Below, piece after piece: positions 35,372 through 44,568 of a DNA stretch of 64,000 nucleotides. The notes below the pieces were generated by a model, which saw only the letters and a list, made by a program, of their open reading frames with translations, was not told the DNA's origin and searched no databases. The DNA comes from Halorubrum sp. CSM-61 (lineage in GTDB: Archaea > Halobacteriota > Halobacteria > Halobacteriales > Haloferacaceae): NCBI RefSeq assembly GCF_003781945.1, contig NZ_RJJW01000011.1, positions 61,975 through 125,974 on the forward strand. The letters run 5' to 3'. The translations under genes and the position numbers were made by a program. Each line of letters opens with the position of its first letter. Position 1 is the first letter of the stretch.

Positions 35372-36238
35372 ATGGACGATCAGCGGTTCCTCGAATCGGA
35401 GTGGGACTACTGCCTGGTGTTGGACGCGTGCCGCTACGACGTGTTCGAGGACGTGTACGACGAGTACCTCGACGGCGACTTGGAGAAGCGCCGGAGCGTC
35501 GGGTCGTCGACGCCGGAGTGGGCCTACCGGACGTTCACCGGCGACCACGACATCGCCTACTTCTCGGGGAACCCCTTCATCAACGACCTGGGGATCCCGC
35601 TGAACGAGCTGAAGTGGGGCGCGAGCTGCGACTACGAGTGGACCGCCTCCGAGCACATCAGCGACATCCACGACGTGTGGAAGAGCGGCTGGGACGACGA
35701 CCTGGGAACGGTCCCGCCGGAGGGGCTCGCCGAGGCGTACCGGAACAACCGCGACGCCGTCGAGCGCGCCGACCGGACCGTGCTCCACTACATGCAGCCG
35801 CACGCGCCGTACCTCTCGCGCGGGAAGGGCCAGAAGCTCAAGCAGATCCAGAAGGGGATCAAACGGCAGGAGGAGGAGGAAGGGGGGGACGGAAACACCG
35901 ACGACGGCGGCCTCCTCTCCTCGCTCAGCGACTCGGTCCGCCCGAAGATCGAGAGCCGGCTCGACGACAGCGAGTTCGCCCAGAAGGCGGGGCTGTGGCT
36001 CGAACTCGATCCCAAGGACCTCGTGAAAGACGGCACCCGCGTGACCGCGCTCAAGCTCTACGAGGAGAACCTCCGGATCGCCCTCGAGTCCGTCGCCGAG
36101 CTCGTCGAGGAGCTCGACGGCGACGTCGTCGTCACCGCCGACCACGGCGAGGCGTTCGGCGAGGAGGGCGTGTGGGAACACCACATCGAGACGTACATCC
36201 CACCGCTGATGGAGGTCCCGTGGCTGGAAGTGGAGTGA
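35372..36238 (+). CDS. Sulfatase/alkaline-phosphatase-superfamily protein
   Basis: A 288-residue cytosolic-looking protein. DYCLVLDACRYDVFEDVYD supplies the first metal Asp and a Cys in the nucleophile region (as in haloarchaeal sulfatase-like proteins), HYMQPHAPYLSRG is the mid motif, and VVVTADHGEAFGEEG with VWEHHIETYIPPLMEVPW holds the second Asp-His and later His metal ligands. A polar, charged insertion (RQEEEEGGDGNTDDGG) sits in the middle. It is followed 52 bases later by a glycosyltransferase, so it may act on a surface polysaccharide or lipid head group; the substrate is not known. Confidence 0.85.
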   Translation: MDDQRFLESEWDYCLVLDACRYDVFEDVYDEYLDGDLEKRRSVGSSTPEWAYRTFTGDHDIAYFSGNPFINDLGIPLNELKWGASCDYEWTASEHISDIHDVWKSGWDDDLGTVPPEGLAEAYRNNRDAVERADRTVLHYMQPHAPYLSRGKGQKLKQIQKGIKRQEEEEGGDGNTDDGGLLSSLSDSVRPKIESRLDDSEFAQKAGLWLELDPKDLVKDGTRVTALKLYEENLRIALESVAELVEELDGDVVVTADHGEAFGEEGVWEHHIETYIPPLMEVPWLEVE

Positions 36239-36290
36239 GCGCGTTCGGCCCGAACCGCGACTCCGCGACGACTTCCGCAACGACCCCGCG

Positions 36291-37283
36291 ATGAAGGTCT
36301 CCCACTACTTCGAGTTCGAGGAGCACGTCACCGGCGGCATCCGCGAGTCGGTCGTCCACCAGCGGAAGATGCTCGACCGCGAGGGGATCGCGTACACCAC
36401 CGAGCCGACCCTCGACGCCGACGTGCTCCACTGCAACTTGATGGGACCGCGCTCCGTCTGGTACGCGAAGCGCGCGAGCGACCGCGGGGTCCCCGTGGTC
36501 GCGCACACCCACGTCACCGCGGAGGACTTCGGCGACAGCTTCCGCTTCACCAACGCCTTGGCGAAGCCGCTCAAGCCGTACCTCAGTCGAGCGTACGGGC
36601 TCGCCGACGCGTTGGTCTGCCCCTCCGAGTACAACCGCGGGGTGATCGAGGGGTACGCCGACCGACCCACGACCGTCGTCTCGAACGGCGTCGACCGCGA
36701 GAAGCTCGCCGGCTTCGAGTCGCTGGAGGCCGAGTACCGCGAGCGCTACGACCTGTCCCCGCCGACCGTCTTCCTCGTCGGCCACGTGATCAAACGGAAG
36801 GGGTTAGCAACGTTCGTCGACCTGGCCCGCGAACTGCCCGACGTCGACTTCGCGTGGTTCGGACCGCTCGACCTCTCCTTAAAGGGCCGCGAGACCACTC
36901 GGCTCATCGAGGAGTCGCCGGACAACTGCACGTTCACGGGTTTCGTCGACGACATCCGAGGGGCGTTCGCCGCGGGCGACGTGTTCCTGTTCCCGACCCA
37001 CGAGGAGAACGAGGGGATCGCGCTTCTGGAGGCGATGACCGCTGGCAAGGCCGTGGTCGTCCGCGACATCGAGACGTTCTCGTGGCTCGACGACGGCGAG
37101 GACTGCCTGAAGGTCGACCCCGCCGCCGCGGCCGACGAAATCGGAGCGTTCGCCGACGCGATCCGCCGGCTCTCCGACCCCGAGCTCCGGGAGCGCCTCG
37201 GGTCGAACGCCGAGAAGCGTAGCGAGTCGTTCTCGCTCGACGCGATCGCAGAGCGGTACCGCGAGCTGTACGAGTCGCTGTAG
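36291..37283 (+). CDS. Glycosyltransferase family 4 (GT-B)
   Basis: A 330-residue GT-B glycosyltransferase. The N-terminal half carries GGIRESVVHQRKML and HTHVTAEDF; the linker is VSNGVDREKL; the C-terminal half has VFLVGHVIKRKGLATFVDLA, FTGFVDDIRGAFAAGDVFLF and the donor-site EENEGIALLEAM (E-x7-E). GT4 members use nucleotide- or other activated sugars to build glycolipids and surface glycans. It is in the same direction as the sulfatase-like gene and probably in its operon. Confidence 0.92.
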   Translation: MKVSHYFEFEEHVTGGIRESVVHQRKMLDREGIAYTTEPTLDADVLHCNLMGPRSVWYAKRASDRGVPVVAHTHVTAEDFGDSFRFTNALAKPLKPYLSRAYGLADALVCPSEYNRGVIEGYADRPTTVVSNGVDREKLAGFESLEAEYRERYDLSPPTVFLVGHVIKRKGLATFVDLARELPDVDFAWFGPLDLSLKGRETTRLIEESPDNCTFTGFVDDIRGAFAAGDVFLFPTHEENEGIALLEAMTAGKAVVVRDIETFSWLDDGEDCLKVDPAAAADEIGAFADAIRRLSDPELRERLGSNAEKRSESFSLDAIAERYRELYESL

Positions 37284-37376
37284 GCCGCTCTACTCTCTTC
37301 CGTCGTCGCCCATCACCGCATCCCTCTACTGAGAGCGATCGGTCCCCGTCGATGCGATCGCGGCGGACGATCCGAC

Positions 37377-37426
37377 GATCGGTGCGACCACGGCCCACGA
37401 TCGGTGCGACCACGGCCCACGATCGG
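37377..37426. repeat. 22-base tandem repeat, two copies plus a part
   Basis: The unit beginning GATCGGTGCGACCACGG occupies 37377-37398 and 37399-37420, followed by a GATCGG stub to 37426. It lies 94 bases after the glycosyltransferase stop. Confidence 0.9.
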
Positions 37427-38762
37427 CCAATCACCGGTCGCTCGGAACGAACATGGAGCGGTCGGCCTTCACAGTGGCCGATTCCGCGCCACCTGTATTT
37501 ATATAACGAACATGTCTTTTCTTGATTTACCTAAGATCTCATATCTAAATGCGCCCCGGTCTCTCATCGGTCACCCACGGAGATCGAGATCGCGGTTTCA
37601 GCGACCACCCGACGGGGACGTCGACCGATCGTGCCGGGAGACACCGGACCGATCGCGGCGTCCACGCCGCCTACGTCTCGGAAGTTCGGGGAGATCGATT
37701 CGTGAATACAGTCGGTTTCGTCCCGTCTAACGTCCGATTTAACAGAGAGTTCGATTCTGGATCGGTGACGTTCACCGACCGTACTGCCATCGCCGATCCG
37801 AGACGCGGTCGACGCGACCGCCTCCAGGTTCGAGTTCGGACCCGACGCCGGCTGTAGATCCGTCTCTATCAGAAACGACCGATCGGGAGAAGTAGGATCA
37901 AATATCAATATTCAATAATATTCTCCAACATGGTATATAGGAACGAATCCAGTACAGATCTCCGTCGATGCGGTGTCACAGTCTTCTCCGTGAACGCGAT
38001 GGCCCGGTCGGTCCTTCGGTCGCGAGAAAGCCAGACCGCCGATCGGCGTACTCAATTCGTATCGCGTCTCACCGGTTGTACCGTCTCTCTGGCGACCGGA
38101 TCGAGTTCGTGACCGGCCTCTGTGCATACCTATCAAACATAACTAATAAATATATTTCCGATTAGTTTTTCTGACGACAGATCTCTAGCGTTCCTTACGG
38201 AGCCCAGAAATCGCCGCTAACCTATCGAATAGACCGAACTACGCCGGAGTTGGCGGATTCGTGATCCGGGTCGACGATCTGAAATACCGGTCGTAGCTTG
38301 GCGTCGATGTCCAGCGGAAAAGCGATTATTCTGAACCCTATTTTTCTCGGGGAGAAGCGGTTACTTGGCTATTCGATCGATCCGCTGCGGATGTGTTCTG
38401 ACACGACCCATACGATGCGACAATAGTGACGGTCTTGACGTGCCGATCCGGAAATCACCGAGAAACCGTCTTCAGCCGAGCTTCGGTGCTGATTCACTCG
38501 GTGGGGAATTCTGCTCCGCCGTTGCTAACGCACCCGTGTCTTTATTTGTATATTTATATTTTGATAAATTACCTAATTTATAGATTATCAGATAGTTGTG
38601 TCTCAGACCGAGGTAGCGTTTGCGACGAGTTCGCTGACGGATCCGCGCCGCGATGGAGAGTACTGCACCAGCGAATCCACTCGGTCTCCGTTCGCGACTC
38701 CGGACGACGACTCGAATGTACCGTCTCACCCCTCAGATCGTCCGATTCCACCCCGACCGATA

Positions 38763-38774
38763 TGTTTATATTAT
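38763..38774 (+). promoter_or_regulatory. TATA-like box of the UGSC-family operon
   Basis: TGTTTATATTAT lies 25-36 bases ahead of the ATG at 38799. Confidence 0.55.
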
Positions 38775-38798
38775 TTGTAGCTTGATACCAACTCACAC

Positions 38799-39353
38799 AT
38801 GAGAGACCCAGTAGCGGAGAGTACCGCGGACGAGACGCTTCAACCGTTGAACGACCGGGTGGAGGCGCTCGACGGCCTTCGGATCGGCTTTTATAACAAC
38901 GCGAAGCCCGCGGCCGAGCCGGTCACGGACGTGTTACAGTCGCTGCTCGCGGAGCGGTATCCCAACGCGACCTTCGAACGGTTTCACGTTCCGGCGCGGG
39001 ACGAGGAGAGCCTCCGACAGATCGGCGAGTGGGCCGCGTCGGAGACCGACGTCTGTCTGGCGATAATCGGGGACTGCGGCGGCTGTACCCGAGCGATCGC
39101 GAGGGCCACGAACGCCGTCGAGGCGGCCGGCGTTCCGGCGGTCGGGCTGGTCGCCGACGAGTTCGGTCTGAGCTTCGAGACGAACGCCCGTAACGAGGGG
39201 CGACGGCTCCGACACCGAGAGGTTCCGATCCGATCGGAGACGACCGACCTCGATCTGATCCGTGAGGCCGTCGACGAGACCCTGCTCGATGCGATCGAGA
39301 CCGCGCTGACGGAGCCGCTGACCGACGAGGAGCGCGGCACGGCGGAGGACTAG
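38799..39353 (+). CDS. UGSC-family protein with Cys-x2-Cys (archaeal Cys form)
   Basis: A 184-residue protein. IIGDCGGCTRAIARATNAVE (C93, C96) followed by AAGVPAVGLVADEFG is the part shared with UGSC-family proteins, whose bacterial members can carry selenocysteine at the first Cys, and it is like the UxxC region of the glycine/proline reductase B subunits. Here both positions are Cys. The start lies 25-36 bases after a TATA-like box. Its stop is 4 bases before the start of the 355-residue partner (39358), so the pair is co-translated and likely forms a complex. Substrate unknown; redox chemistry on a carboxylate or amine compound is a guess. Confidence 0.72.
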   Translation: MRDPVAESTADETLQPLNDRVEALDGLRIGFYNNAKPAAEPVTDVLQSLLAERYPNATFERFHVPARDEESLRQIGEWAASETDVCLAIIGDCGGCTRAIARATNAVEAAGVPAVGLVADEFGLSFETNARNEGRRLRHREVPIRSETTDLDLIREAVDETLLDAIETALTEPLTDEERGTAED

Positions 39354-39357
39354 TTCG

Positions 39358-40425
39358 ATGCCGGACGACTCGATCGACGAGGTGTACGAGGCGTACTACG
39401 AGTCGGGTTCGACGGACGGACTCCCGGTGATACCGCCGACCGACCGGCGCGTCGACAGAATGCTCGAGGGGACGGATCTCGCGCCCGAAATGGAGATCGG
39501 GCGCCTCGGGAACAGACAGGGACGGCTCACCGTCGAAACCGTCGCGGTCAACGGCGTCATGGCCGGGTGTCTCCCCATCCATATGCCGGTGTTGATCGCC
39601 GGGGCGCGGGCACAGGTCGCCCCGGGCTCCGAGATGATCGAAGCCTCGGTCGGGACCGACTCGTCGGCGCACCTGTTCCTGCTCAACGGGCCGATACGGG
39701 AGGTACTCGACGTCAACTCCGACACGGGCGCGTTCGGGCCCGGATTCCGATCCAACCAGACGATCGGCCGGGCATTGGGACTGATCTTGCAGAACACCGC
39801 CGGTCACCATCCCGGTGAGCAGGCGATGGGCGTGATCGGAAACCCGTTCAAAAACACGCTCGTCACCGGCGAGAACGAGCGGAAGACCCCGTGGGAGCCG
39901 TTCCACGTCGAGCGGGGATACGACGACGACGAAAACACGATCACGGTCACGAACGTCAACTGTTTCGTCCAGAGCTCGAACTACGGGCGGAACAAGACCA
40001 AGACGGGGATCCTCTCGCGGTTGGTGTACAACACCCCGTCGCAGCTGGGCTTCCGAAAGGGCGCGGTGTACGTCATCTCGCCCGCCAACGCTCACGAGCT
40101 GCGAGACGTTTCCAAGCGGGAGGTCAAGGAGTACATCTACGAGAACGCGGTCGTTCCCGGAGAGAGCTTCAGTAGCCCGGGCAAGCGACGGCGAACGCCG
40201 GACCCGGAAGCGCTGAACGACGTTCGACGGCGCGTCCACGACTCGCCGGAAGAGATCGAGGTCGTCGTCGCCGGCGGGGAGGGGGCGTGGAACGCCGTGC
40301 TGGGTCCGATGGAGGGGGGACCGACGACGGTGCGGATCGACCTCCCCGACGACTGGGACGCGCTCTTGGACGACTACCGCTCGGGGCTCGACCGCGACTG
40401 GGGACAGCCGCTACACGGGGAGTGA
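39358..40425 (+). CDS. Large partner of the UGSC-family protein, unknown enzyme
   Basis: A 355-residue soluble protein. The N-terminal STDGLPVIPPTDRRVDRML, VETVAVNGVMAGCLPIHMPV, and FLLNGPIREVLDVNSDTGAF with NQTIGRALGLILQNTAG are the conserved blocks I know from bacterial proteins encoded directly beside UGSC-family genes. A later VNCFVQSSNYG region and GGEGAWNAVLGPMEGGP follow. A Cys (in MAGCLP) and a Cys (in VNCFV) may be active-site or redox residues. No enzyme activity is assigned in my knowledge. It is coupled to the gene at 38799. Confidence 0.75.
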   Translation: MPDDSIDEVYEAYYESGSTDGLPVIPPTDRRVDRMLEGTDLAPEMEIGRLGNRQGRLTVETVAVNGVMAGCLPIHMPVLIAGARAQVAPGSEMIEASVGTDSSAHLFLLNGPIREVLDVNSDTGAFGPGFRSNQTIGRALGLILQNTAGHHPGEQAMGVIGNPFKNTLVTGENERKTPWEPFHVERGYDDDENTITVTNVNCFVQSSNYGRNKTKTGILSRLVYNTPSQLGFRKGAVYVISPANAHELRDVSKREVKEYIYENAVVPGESFSSPGKRRRTPDPEALNDVRRRVHDSPEEIEVVVAGGEGAWNAVLGPMEGGPTTVRIDLPDDWDALLDDYRSGLDRDWGQPLHGE

Positions 40426-40479
40426 GGCGGGGCACTACGGGTCCGCCTCTCTGGGTTACGAGAGACTACTGGTTCAGCA

Positions 40480-40493
40480 ACGGTTATTATTCG
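40480..40493 (+). promoter_or_regulatory. TATA-like box of the D-2-hydroxyacid dehydrogenase gene
   Basis: CGGTTATTATTCGG lies 20-33 bases ahead of the GTG start at 40513, suggesting a separate promoter. Confidence 0.4.
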
Positions 40494-40512
40494 GTGGCCA
40501 CAGGAGGGGAAC

Positions 40513-41475
40513 GTGAGCCCCGAAATAGTTAGTACGCGGTCCATCGCGTGGGTGGACGACGCGTTCGACGACGTCGAGACGGAGGTCGTAGAAAAGAAGC
40601 GATACGACGCGGACGAACTGAGCGAGATCGTGGGCGACGCGCGCGGGCTGTTCGTCCACTCGGAGAACGACTTCGACGCGACCGTTATCGAGAACGCGCC
40701 GAACCTGGAGGCGATAGCGAAACCCGGGTCCGGCATCGACAACATCGACATCGACGCGGCGACTGAGGCGGGCGTCGTCGTGTTGCACACGCCGGGGATG
40801 AACGCCGTCGCCGTGGCGGAGTTCACGGTCGGCGCGACCCTCTCGCACCTCCGGGGGATTCCGGCGGCGCAGGACCACCTCGAGGCGGGCGGATGGCGCT
40901 CGCCCGACTGGTGGGGCGGCGAACTCCGCGGCAAGACGATCGGCATCGTCGGACTCGGAGCGGCGGGGAGCGAGACCGCCAAGCGGTTCCGACCGTTCTG
41001 CGAGGAGATCCTCGTCTACGACCCGTACGTCGACGACGAGCGGCTCGAGGAGGTCGGCGCGGAGCGGGCGGAGCTGGACGGCCTGTTGACCCGCTCCGAC
41101 GTCGTGTCCGTTCACGTTCGACTGACCCCGGAGACGGAGGGACTCATCGACCAGCGCGGCGTCGACCTGATGAAAGACGGCGCGGTCCTCGTGAACACGT
41201 CGCGCGGAGCGGTCGTCGATTACGACGCCGTCGCGGCGGCCCTCGACGCCGGGACGCTCGGCGGGGCGGTGCTCGACGTCTTCCACGAGGAACCCCCGGA
41301 CCCGGACGGGCCGCTCGTCGGGCGCGAGGACGTCCTCGCGACCCCCCATCTCGCGGGAGCGACGACGGAGACCAGACGGCGGATGCTCAACGCCACCGCG
41401 GAGAACTTGGCCGCGATCCTCGACGGCGACGCGGTGGATCGGCAGTACGTGGCGAACCCGGACGCGCTGGAGTAG
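40513..41475 (+). CDS. D-2-hydroxyacid dehydrogenase family protein
   Basis: A 320-residue NAD-dependent dehydrogenase from a GTG at 40513. LEAIAKPGSGIDNIDI leads into the nucleotide-binding domain (KTIGIVGLGAAGSETAKRF); VVSVHVRLTPETEGLID, LVNTSRGAVVDYDAV with the catalytic Arg and the late TPHLAGATTETRRRM with the catalytic His are all present. It interconverts 2-keto- and D-2-hydroxyacids. The place beside the UGSC pair and the TTT-transporter genes suggests it oxidises a hydroxyacid in the same catabolic route. Confidence 0.93.
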   Translation: MSPEIVSTRSIAWVDDAFDDVETEVVEKKRYDADELSEIVGDARGLFVHSENDFDATVIENAPNLEAIAKPGSGIDNIDIDAATEAGVVVLHTPGMNAVAVAEFTVGATLSHLRGIPAAQDHLEAGGWRSPDWWGGELRGKTIGIVGLGAAGSETAKRFRPFCEEILVYDPYVDDERLEEVGAERAELDGLLTRSDVVSVHVRLTPETEGLIDQRGVDLMKDGAVLVNTSRGAVVDYDAVAAALDAGTLGGAVLDVFHEEPPDPDGPLVGREDVLATPHLAGATTETRRRMLNATAENLAAILDGDAVDRQYVANPDALE

Positions 41476-41510
41476 CCGGGTTCGCCGCCGGTGTCCGTGA
41501 GAAGCGGTTA

Positions 41511-42881
41511 CTAGTCCGCCGATCCGACCGCGGTCGGTGCGAGGTACCGACGGAGCTCGTCGACGTCGACGCGCTCGAGGTCGTCGATCGCGTCGGCGAG
41601 CGCGTCGGCCTCCTCGGCGCTCAGGCGGGTCTCGGTACACTCGGCGAACTTCGCCTCGAGCCGCTCGTCGCTCACCGGGTTGTTCGGGCTCCCGGGCGCG
41701 TGACGGATCTCCTCTCGGAGCTCCTCGCCGTCGGTCGTCGTCACCCGGACGATGGCGCCGTACCCGGCGAAGTCGTCGCCGAAGAGGTCCTCCTCGAACG
41801 CCCGCGAGACCTTGCCGATCGCCGCTTTCGTCGCCTCCTCCGAGACGTACTCGTCGGTGAACTCGTGGATGCCGGCGTCACCCTCGCGGAGGATCGCACC
41901 GAGGCAGAACTCGATCGAGAACTTCGCTTCCAGCTCGTTCGAGGGGTTCTCGTGGTGGAGCATCTCCGAGGCGGCGTCCTCGAGCGTGACCACGACCTCG
42001 TCGACGTTCTCCGGCGTCAGGTCGTGCTCGTCGACGAGGTTCCGCATCGCGTCCATCGCCGCGTGGGTGATGACGCCGGACGGGTACGGCTTGAAGCCGA
42101 CGTCGAGGACGGCCCACTCCTCGGAGAGCCCGTCGGTGATCTCCTCCGGGTCGTACGCGCCGTCGATCGTCATGACCGTGTTGTAGCCGATGTCTCCCTC
42201 GAAGATGTCCGGATCCGCGGTGAAACCCTCACGGGCGAGGAGCGCGGCGCGTACGCCCATCTGTCCCGCGTGTCCCGCGTGAAGCGGTTTCGTCATCGTG
42301 CCGAAGTTCTTCTTCAGCGACGACGACGAGGATGCGACGACGCCGAACGCCCGCCGGATCGTCTCGGCGTCGAGGCCGAGCACCGAGGCGGCGGCCGCCG
42401 CGGCTCCGAACGACCCCGCCGTGCCGGTGCTGTGCCATCCGTTCTGGTAGTGCTCCGGGTACGTGCTGTGACCGACGCGATACGCGACCTCGCAGCCGAC
42501 GACGTAGCCGGTGAGCAGCTCCTCTCCGGACGCGTCGACGTCGTCGGCGGCGGCGAGCGCCGCGGCGAACACCGGTGAGGTCGGGTGGATGACGATGGAC
42601 TCGAACGTGTCGTCGTAGTCGACGGCGTGACCGAACGCGCCGTTGGCCAGCGCGGCGGCCGGCGGCGACTTCGGCTCTCGCTGGAACACCGTCGCCGACC
42701 CGGATCCCCCGTACGCGTCGAGGTAGTCGTAGACGTGGTCGCCGACCTCGTGATGGGACCCGAACAGGGCCACGCCCACGTAGTCGCGAATAGCCGTCTT
42801 CGCGTGACTCACGGCGTCGGCGTCGACCTCGTCGAGCGTGGTGGACTCTACAAACTCCGCTAGTGTGGCGGTTTCGCCCAT
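41511..42881 (-). CDS. MmgE/PrpD family protein
   Basis: A 456-residue all-alpha dehydratase/isomerase-type protein, like 2-methylcitrate dehydratase PrpD, iminodisuccinate-epimerase and cis-aconitate decarboxylase. LANGAFGHAVDYDDT, HPTSPVFAAALAAAD, GYVVGCEVAYRVGHS, GWHSTGTAGSFGAAAAAA and KPLHAGHAGQMGVRAALLA are the family motifs. It is convergent with the D-2-hydroxyacid dehydrogenase and belongs to the catabolic island by context. Its substrate is likely a di- or tricarboxylic acid or its imine. Confidence 0.92.
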   Translation of the reverse strand: MGETATLAEFVESTTLDEVDADAVSHAKTAIRDYVGVALFGSHHEVGDHVYDYLDAYGGSGSATVFQREPKSPPAAALANGAFGHAVDYDDTFESIVIHPTSPVFAAALAAADDVDASGEELLTGYVVGCEVAYRVGHSTYPEHYQNGWHSTGTAGSFGAAAAAASVLGLDAETIRRAFGVVASSSSSLKKNFGTMTKPLHAGHAGQMGVRAALLAREGFTADPDIFEGDIGYNTVMTIDGAYDPEEITDGLSEEWAVLDVGFKPYPSGVITHAAMDAMRNLVDEHDLTPENVDEVVVTLEDAASEMLHHENPSNELEAKFSIEFCLGAILREGDAGIHEFTDEYVSEEATKAAIGKVSRAFEEDLFGDDFAGYGAIVRVTTTDGEELREEIRHAPGSPNNPVSDERLEAKFAECTETRLSAEEADALADAIDDLERVDVDELRRYLAPTAVGSAD

Positions 42882-43299
42882 AGACTTAGATTCGGATAAT
42901 AATACATGAGTGTTTCGTCTGGGGCAACCCCGATGACCACCGGGAGAACTCGGTCGGCAGATTCCGAGACGGGTCGAGGCCGAGAGTATTCGCGCGGTTC
43001 GGTGGTCCCCCCACAGTGGCGCGCTCCGATCGATGTTCGTTGTTGACGAACAGATGGCGAACTGCGGAATAGCCGCGGGTTCACCAGAAGCGTATCGAGC
43101 GATATAATTACAACTGTACTACTGTAATGGCTACGCGGCCCACAATGGACGATGGGTATTCGTCACCTACGTTATCTAAACGAATGTTTATGATCAATGT
43201 GGTGTTCCCGTAGATCCGGCCGGTACAGTCGGATCGACGCGGGAGTCCAGTAAAAACGATCTTTAGCGCAATGTGTTCGTTTCTCACGAACGACCGGGG
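42882..43299. other. 418-base intergenic region with two dyads
   Basis: Between the mmgE/prpD start and the Usp stop. Two similar inverted repeats occur: TGTTCGT-N5-ACGAACA at 43034-43052 and TGTTCGT-N5-ACGAACG at 43274-43292. A TATA-like ATAATAATACATG (about 42895-42907) is 15-27 bases ahead of the mmgE start. No gene is recognised. The dyads may be operators, possibly of the IclR protein encoded nearby; the second could also serve as a short terminator hairpin of the Usp gene. Confidence 0.5.
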
Positions 43300-43704
43300 C
43301 TATTCGTCCCGTTCGCGAACGGCAACGACCGGGCAGTCCACGGAGAGCAGCACCGATTGGGTGATACTCCCGAACAGCGCCTTTCCGATAGGGGTTCGCT
43401 TGCGGCCGCCGACCACGAGGTACCGCGTTTCGGTCGACGAGACGTAGTCGTCGATCTCCTGTGCGGGTCGGCCGATCCGCCCCACGGCGACGAAGTCGTC
43501 TGCGACGTCGGCCCCGACATCCGCGGCGCGGTTTTCGGCGCGCTCCAGCACGGTTTCGCTGCCGCCCCCCTCCGGCCTCTCGATGTCCTCCCGGCTCGCG
43601 ACGTGGAGCACGTGGAGCTCCTCGCCGAACGCCTCCGCGAGCGAGACGCCCTCTTCCACGACGCGCCGATCCTCCGCACCGTCGACGGCTGATACGATTA
43701 CCAT
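43300..43704 (-). CDS. Universal stress protein family
   Basis: A 134-residue UspA domain protein. MVIVSAVDGAEDRRVVEEG begins the fold, ELHVLHVASREDIE follows, and VGRIGRPAQEIDDYVSSTE, RYLVVGGRKRTPIGKALFG and SVLLSVDCPVVAVRE contain the ATP-binding Gly motif (G-x2-G-like in GGRKRTPIGKALFGS). The ATG at 43704 is used. It is upstream of mmgE/prpD and downstream of the IclR gene on the minus strand, so it probably belongs to that regulatory unit. Confidence 0.93.
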   Translation of the reverse strand: MVIVSAVDGAEDRRVVEEGVSLAEAFGEELHVLHVASREDIERPEGGGSETVLERAENRAADVGADVADDFVAVGRIGRPAQEIDDYVSSTETRYLVVGGRKRTPIGKALFGSITQSVLLSVDCPVVAVRERDE

Positions 43705-43747
43705 CGATACCAAACTCCGACCCGAGATTGATAACTGTTTTGTCGAG

Positions 43748-44506
43748 TCACAGATACTCGAGCTTGAGCTCGAGTTCGTTCGCGGCCCCGAGCAGTACGT
43801 CGGGGAGCTCCGTTCGGAACCGCTCCGTGTTGAGGCGATGGCGGGGCCCCGAGACGCTGAAGGCCCCGACCACCTCGTCGTTCGCGATAACCGGGACGCC
43901 GAGCGCCCAGAGCCCCTCGATCGATTCCTCCTTGTTCGTCGAGTAGCCCCGCTCGCGGATCCGTTCCAGTTCCTCGAAGAGCTCCGCCTCGTCCGTGATC
44001 GTGTGCTCGGTCTCCGCCGGGAGCCCCCACCGGTCGATAACCTCGAGGACGCGTTCGCGGGGCATCTGAGCGAGGATCGCCTTGCCGCCGGCGCTGGAGT
44101 GCAGGTGTCGGATCTTCCCGGGATGACGACCCACCTTCACGCCGTGTTCCCCCTCCTGGACGTACAGGTAAATCGCGTGTCCGTGCTCTTCGACGAAGAA
44201 CTGCACTCGCTCTTCCGTCTCCGCCGCGAGCTGTTCGACCATCGGCTTGGCGAGTTGAGCGCTCTCCTTCCGGTTCCGCGCGTGCTCACCGATCGAGAAG
44301 AACTTCAACCCGACGTGGTACTCGCCGTCCTCTTTCACCGCGTACCCGAGCGAGCACAGCGTGGCGAGCTGCTGATGAACGGTGCTCTTCGCGAGGTCGA
44401 GCTCGTCCGACAGCTCAGTGATGCGAGCCCCGTCGTGTTCGATGAGGGCGTCGACGATCCGAAACGTCGTTTCGATCGACTTGACGGAGCGCGATTGTTC
44501 GGCCAT
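43748..44506 (-). CDS. IclR family transcription regulator
   Basis: A 252-residue regulator. VKSIETTFRIVDALIEHDG with ITELSDELDLAKSTVHQQL is the N-terminal winged HTH; the C-terminal effector-binding domain reads VGLKFFSIGEHARNRK, GKIRHLHSSAGGKAILA and GYSTNKEESIEGLWALGVPV. IclR proteins usually control catabolic genes in response to a small organic acid. It lies at the centre of the catabolic island, between genes on both strands, and is the obvious candidate regulator. ATG at 44506 chosen over the longer frame. Confidence 0.94.
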   Translation of the reverse strand: MAEQSRSVKSIETTFRIVDALIEHDGARITELSDELDLAKSTVHQQLATLCSLGYAVKEDGEYHVGLKFFSIGEHARNRKESAQLAKPMVEQLAAETEERVQFFVEEHGHAIYLYVQEGEHGVKVGRHPGKIRHLHSSAGGKAILAQMPRERVLEVIDRWGLPAETEHTITDEAELFEELERIRERGYSTNKEESIEGLWALGVPVIANDEVVGAFSVSGPRHRLNTERFRTELPDVLLGAANELELKLEYL

Positions 44507-44568
44507 ACCGAACCAAACGCGTGACAGCACTTCAACTCTTCGCCGCGTTCGACGCGTATGCGACCGAT

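Larger units (their letters stand above)
37284..38798. other. A/T-richer intergenic stretch, no recognisable gene
   Basis: About 1.5 kb between the glycosyltransferase and the UGSC-family gene. Open frames of 60-140 codons exist on both strands but none gives a convincing protein. A 22-base tandem repeat lies at its start (37377-37420) and several poly-A/T patches (for example 37498-37560, 37900-37932, 38125-38170 and 38545-38590) look like old promoters. Base composition is clearly lower in GC than the flanking genes, suggesting a decayed or transferred segment at the edge of the catabolic island. Confidence 0.7.

Noticed and set aside
37377..37426. Possible CRISPR array
   Set aside because: Two direct copies without spacers are a tandem repeat, not repeat-spacer units.
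37564..37908. A 114-codon minus-strand frame in the A/T-rich gap
   Set aside because: No recognisable domain, odd Arg/Ser-rich composition, and no promoter or ribosome site that supports it.
37930..38165. Short plus-strand frames of 60-65 codons
   Set aside because: Too short and without similarity to anything known; chance frames in a gene-free stretch.
43309..43322. Palindrome CCGTTCGCGAACGG
   Set aside because: It lies inside the end of the Usp coding sequence and is explained by the codons for its C-terminal residues.
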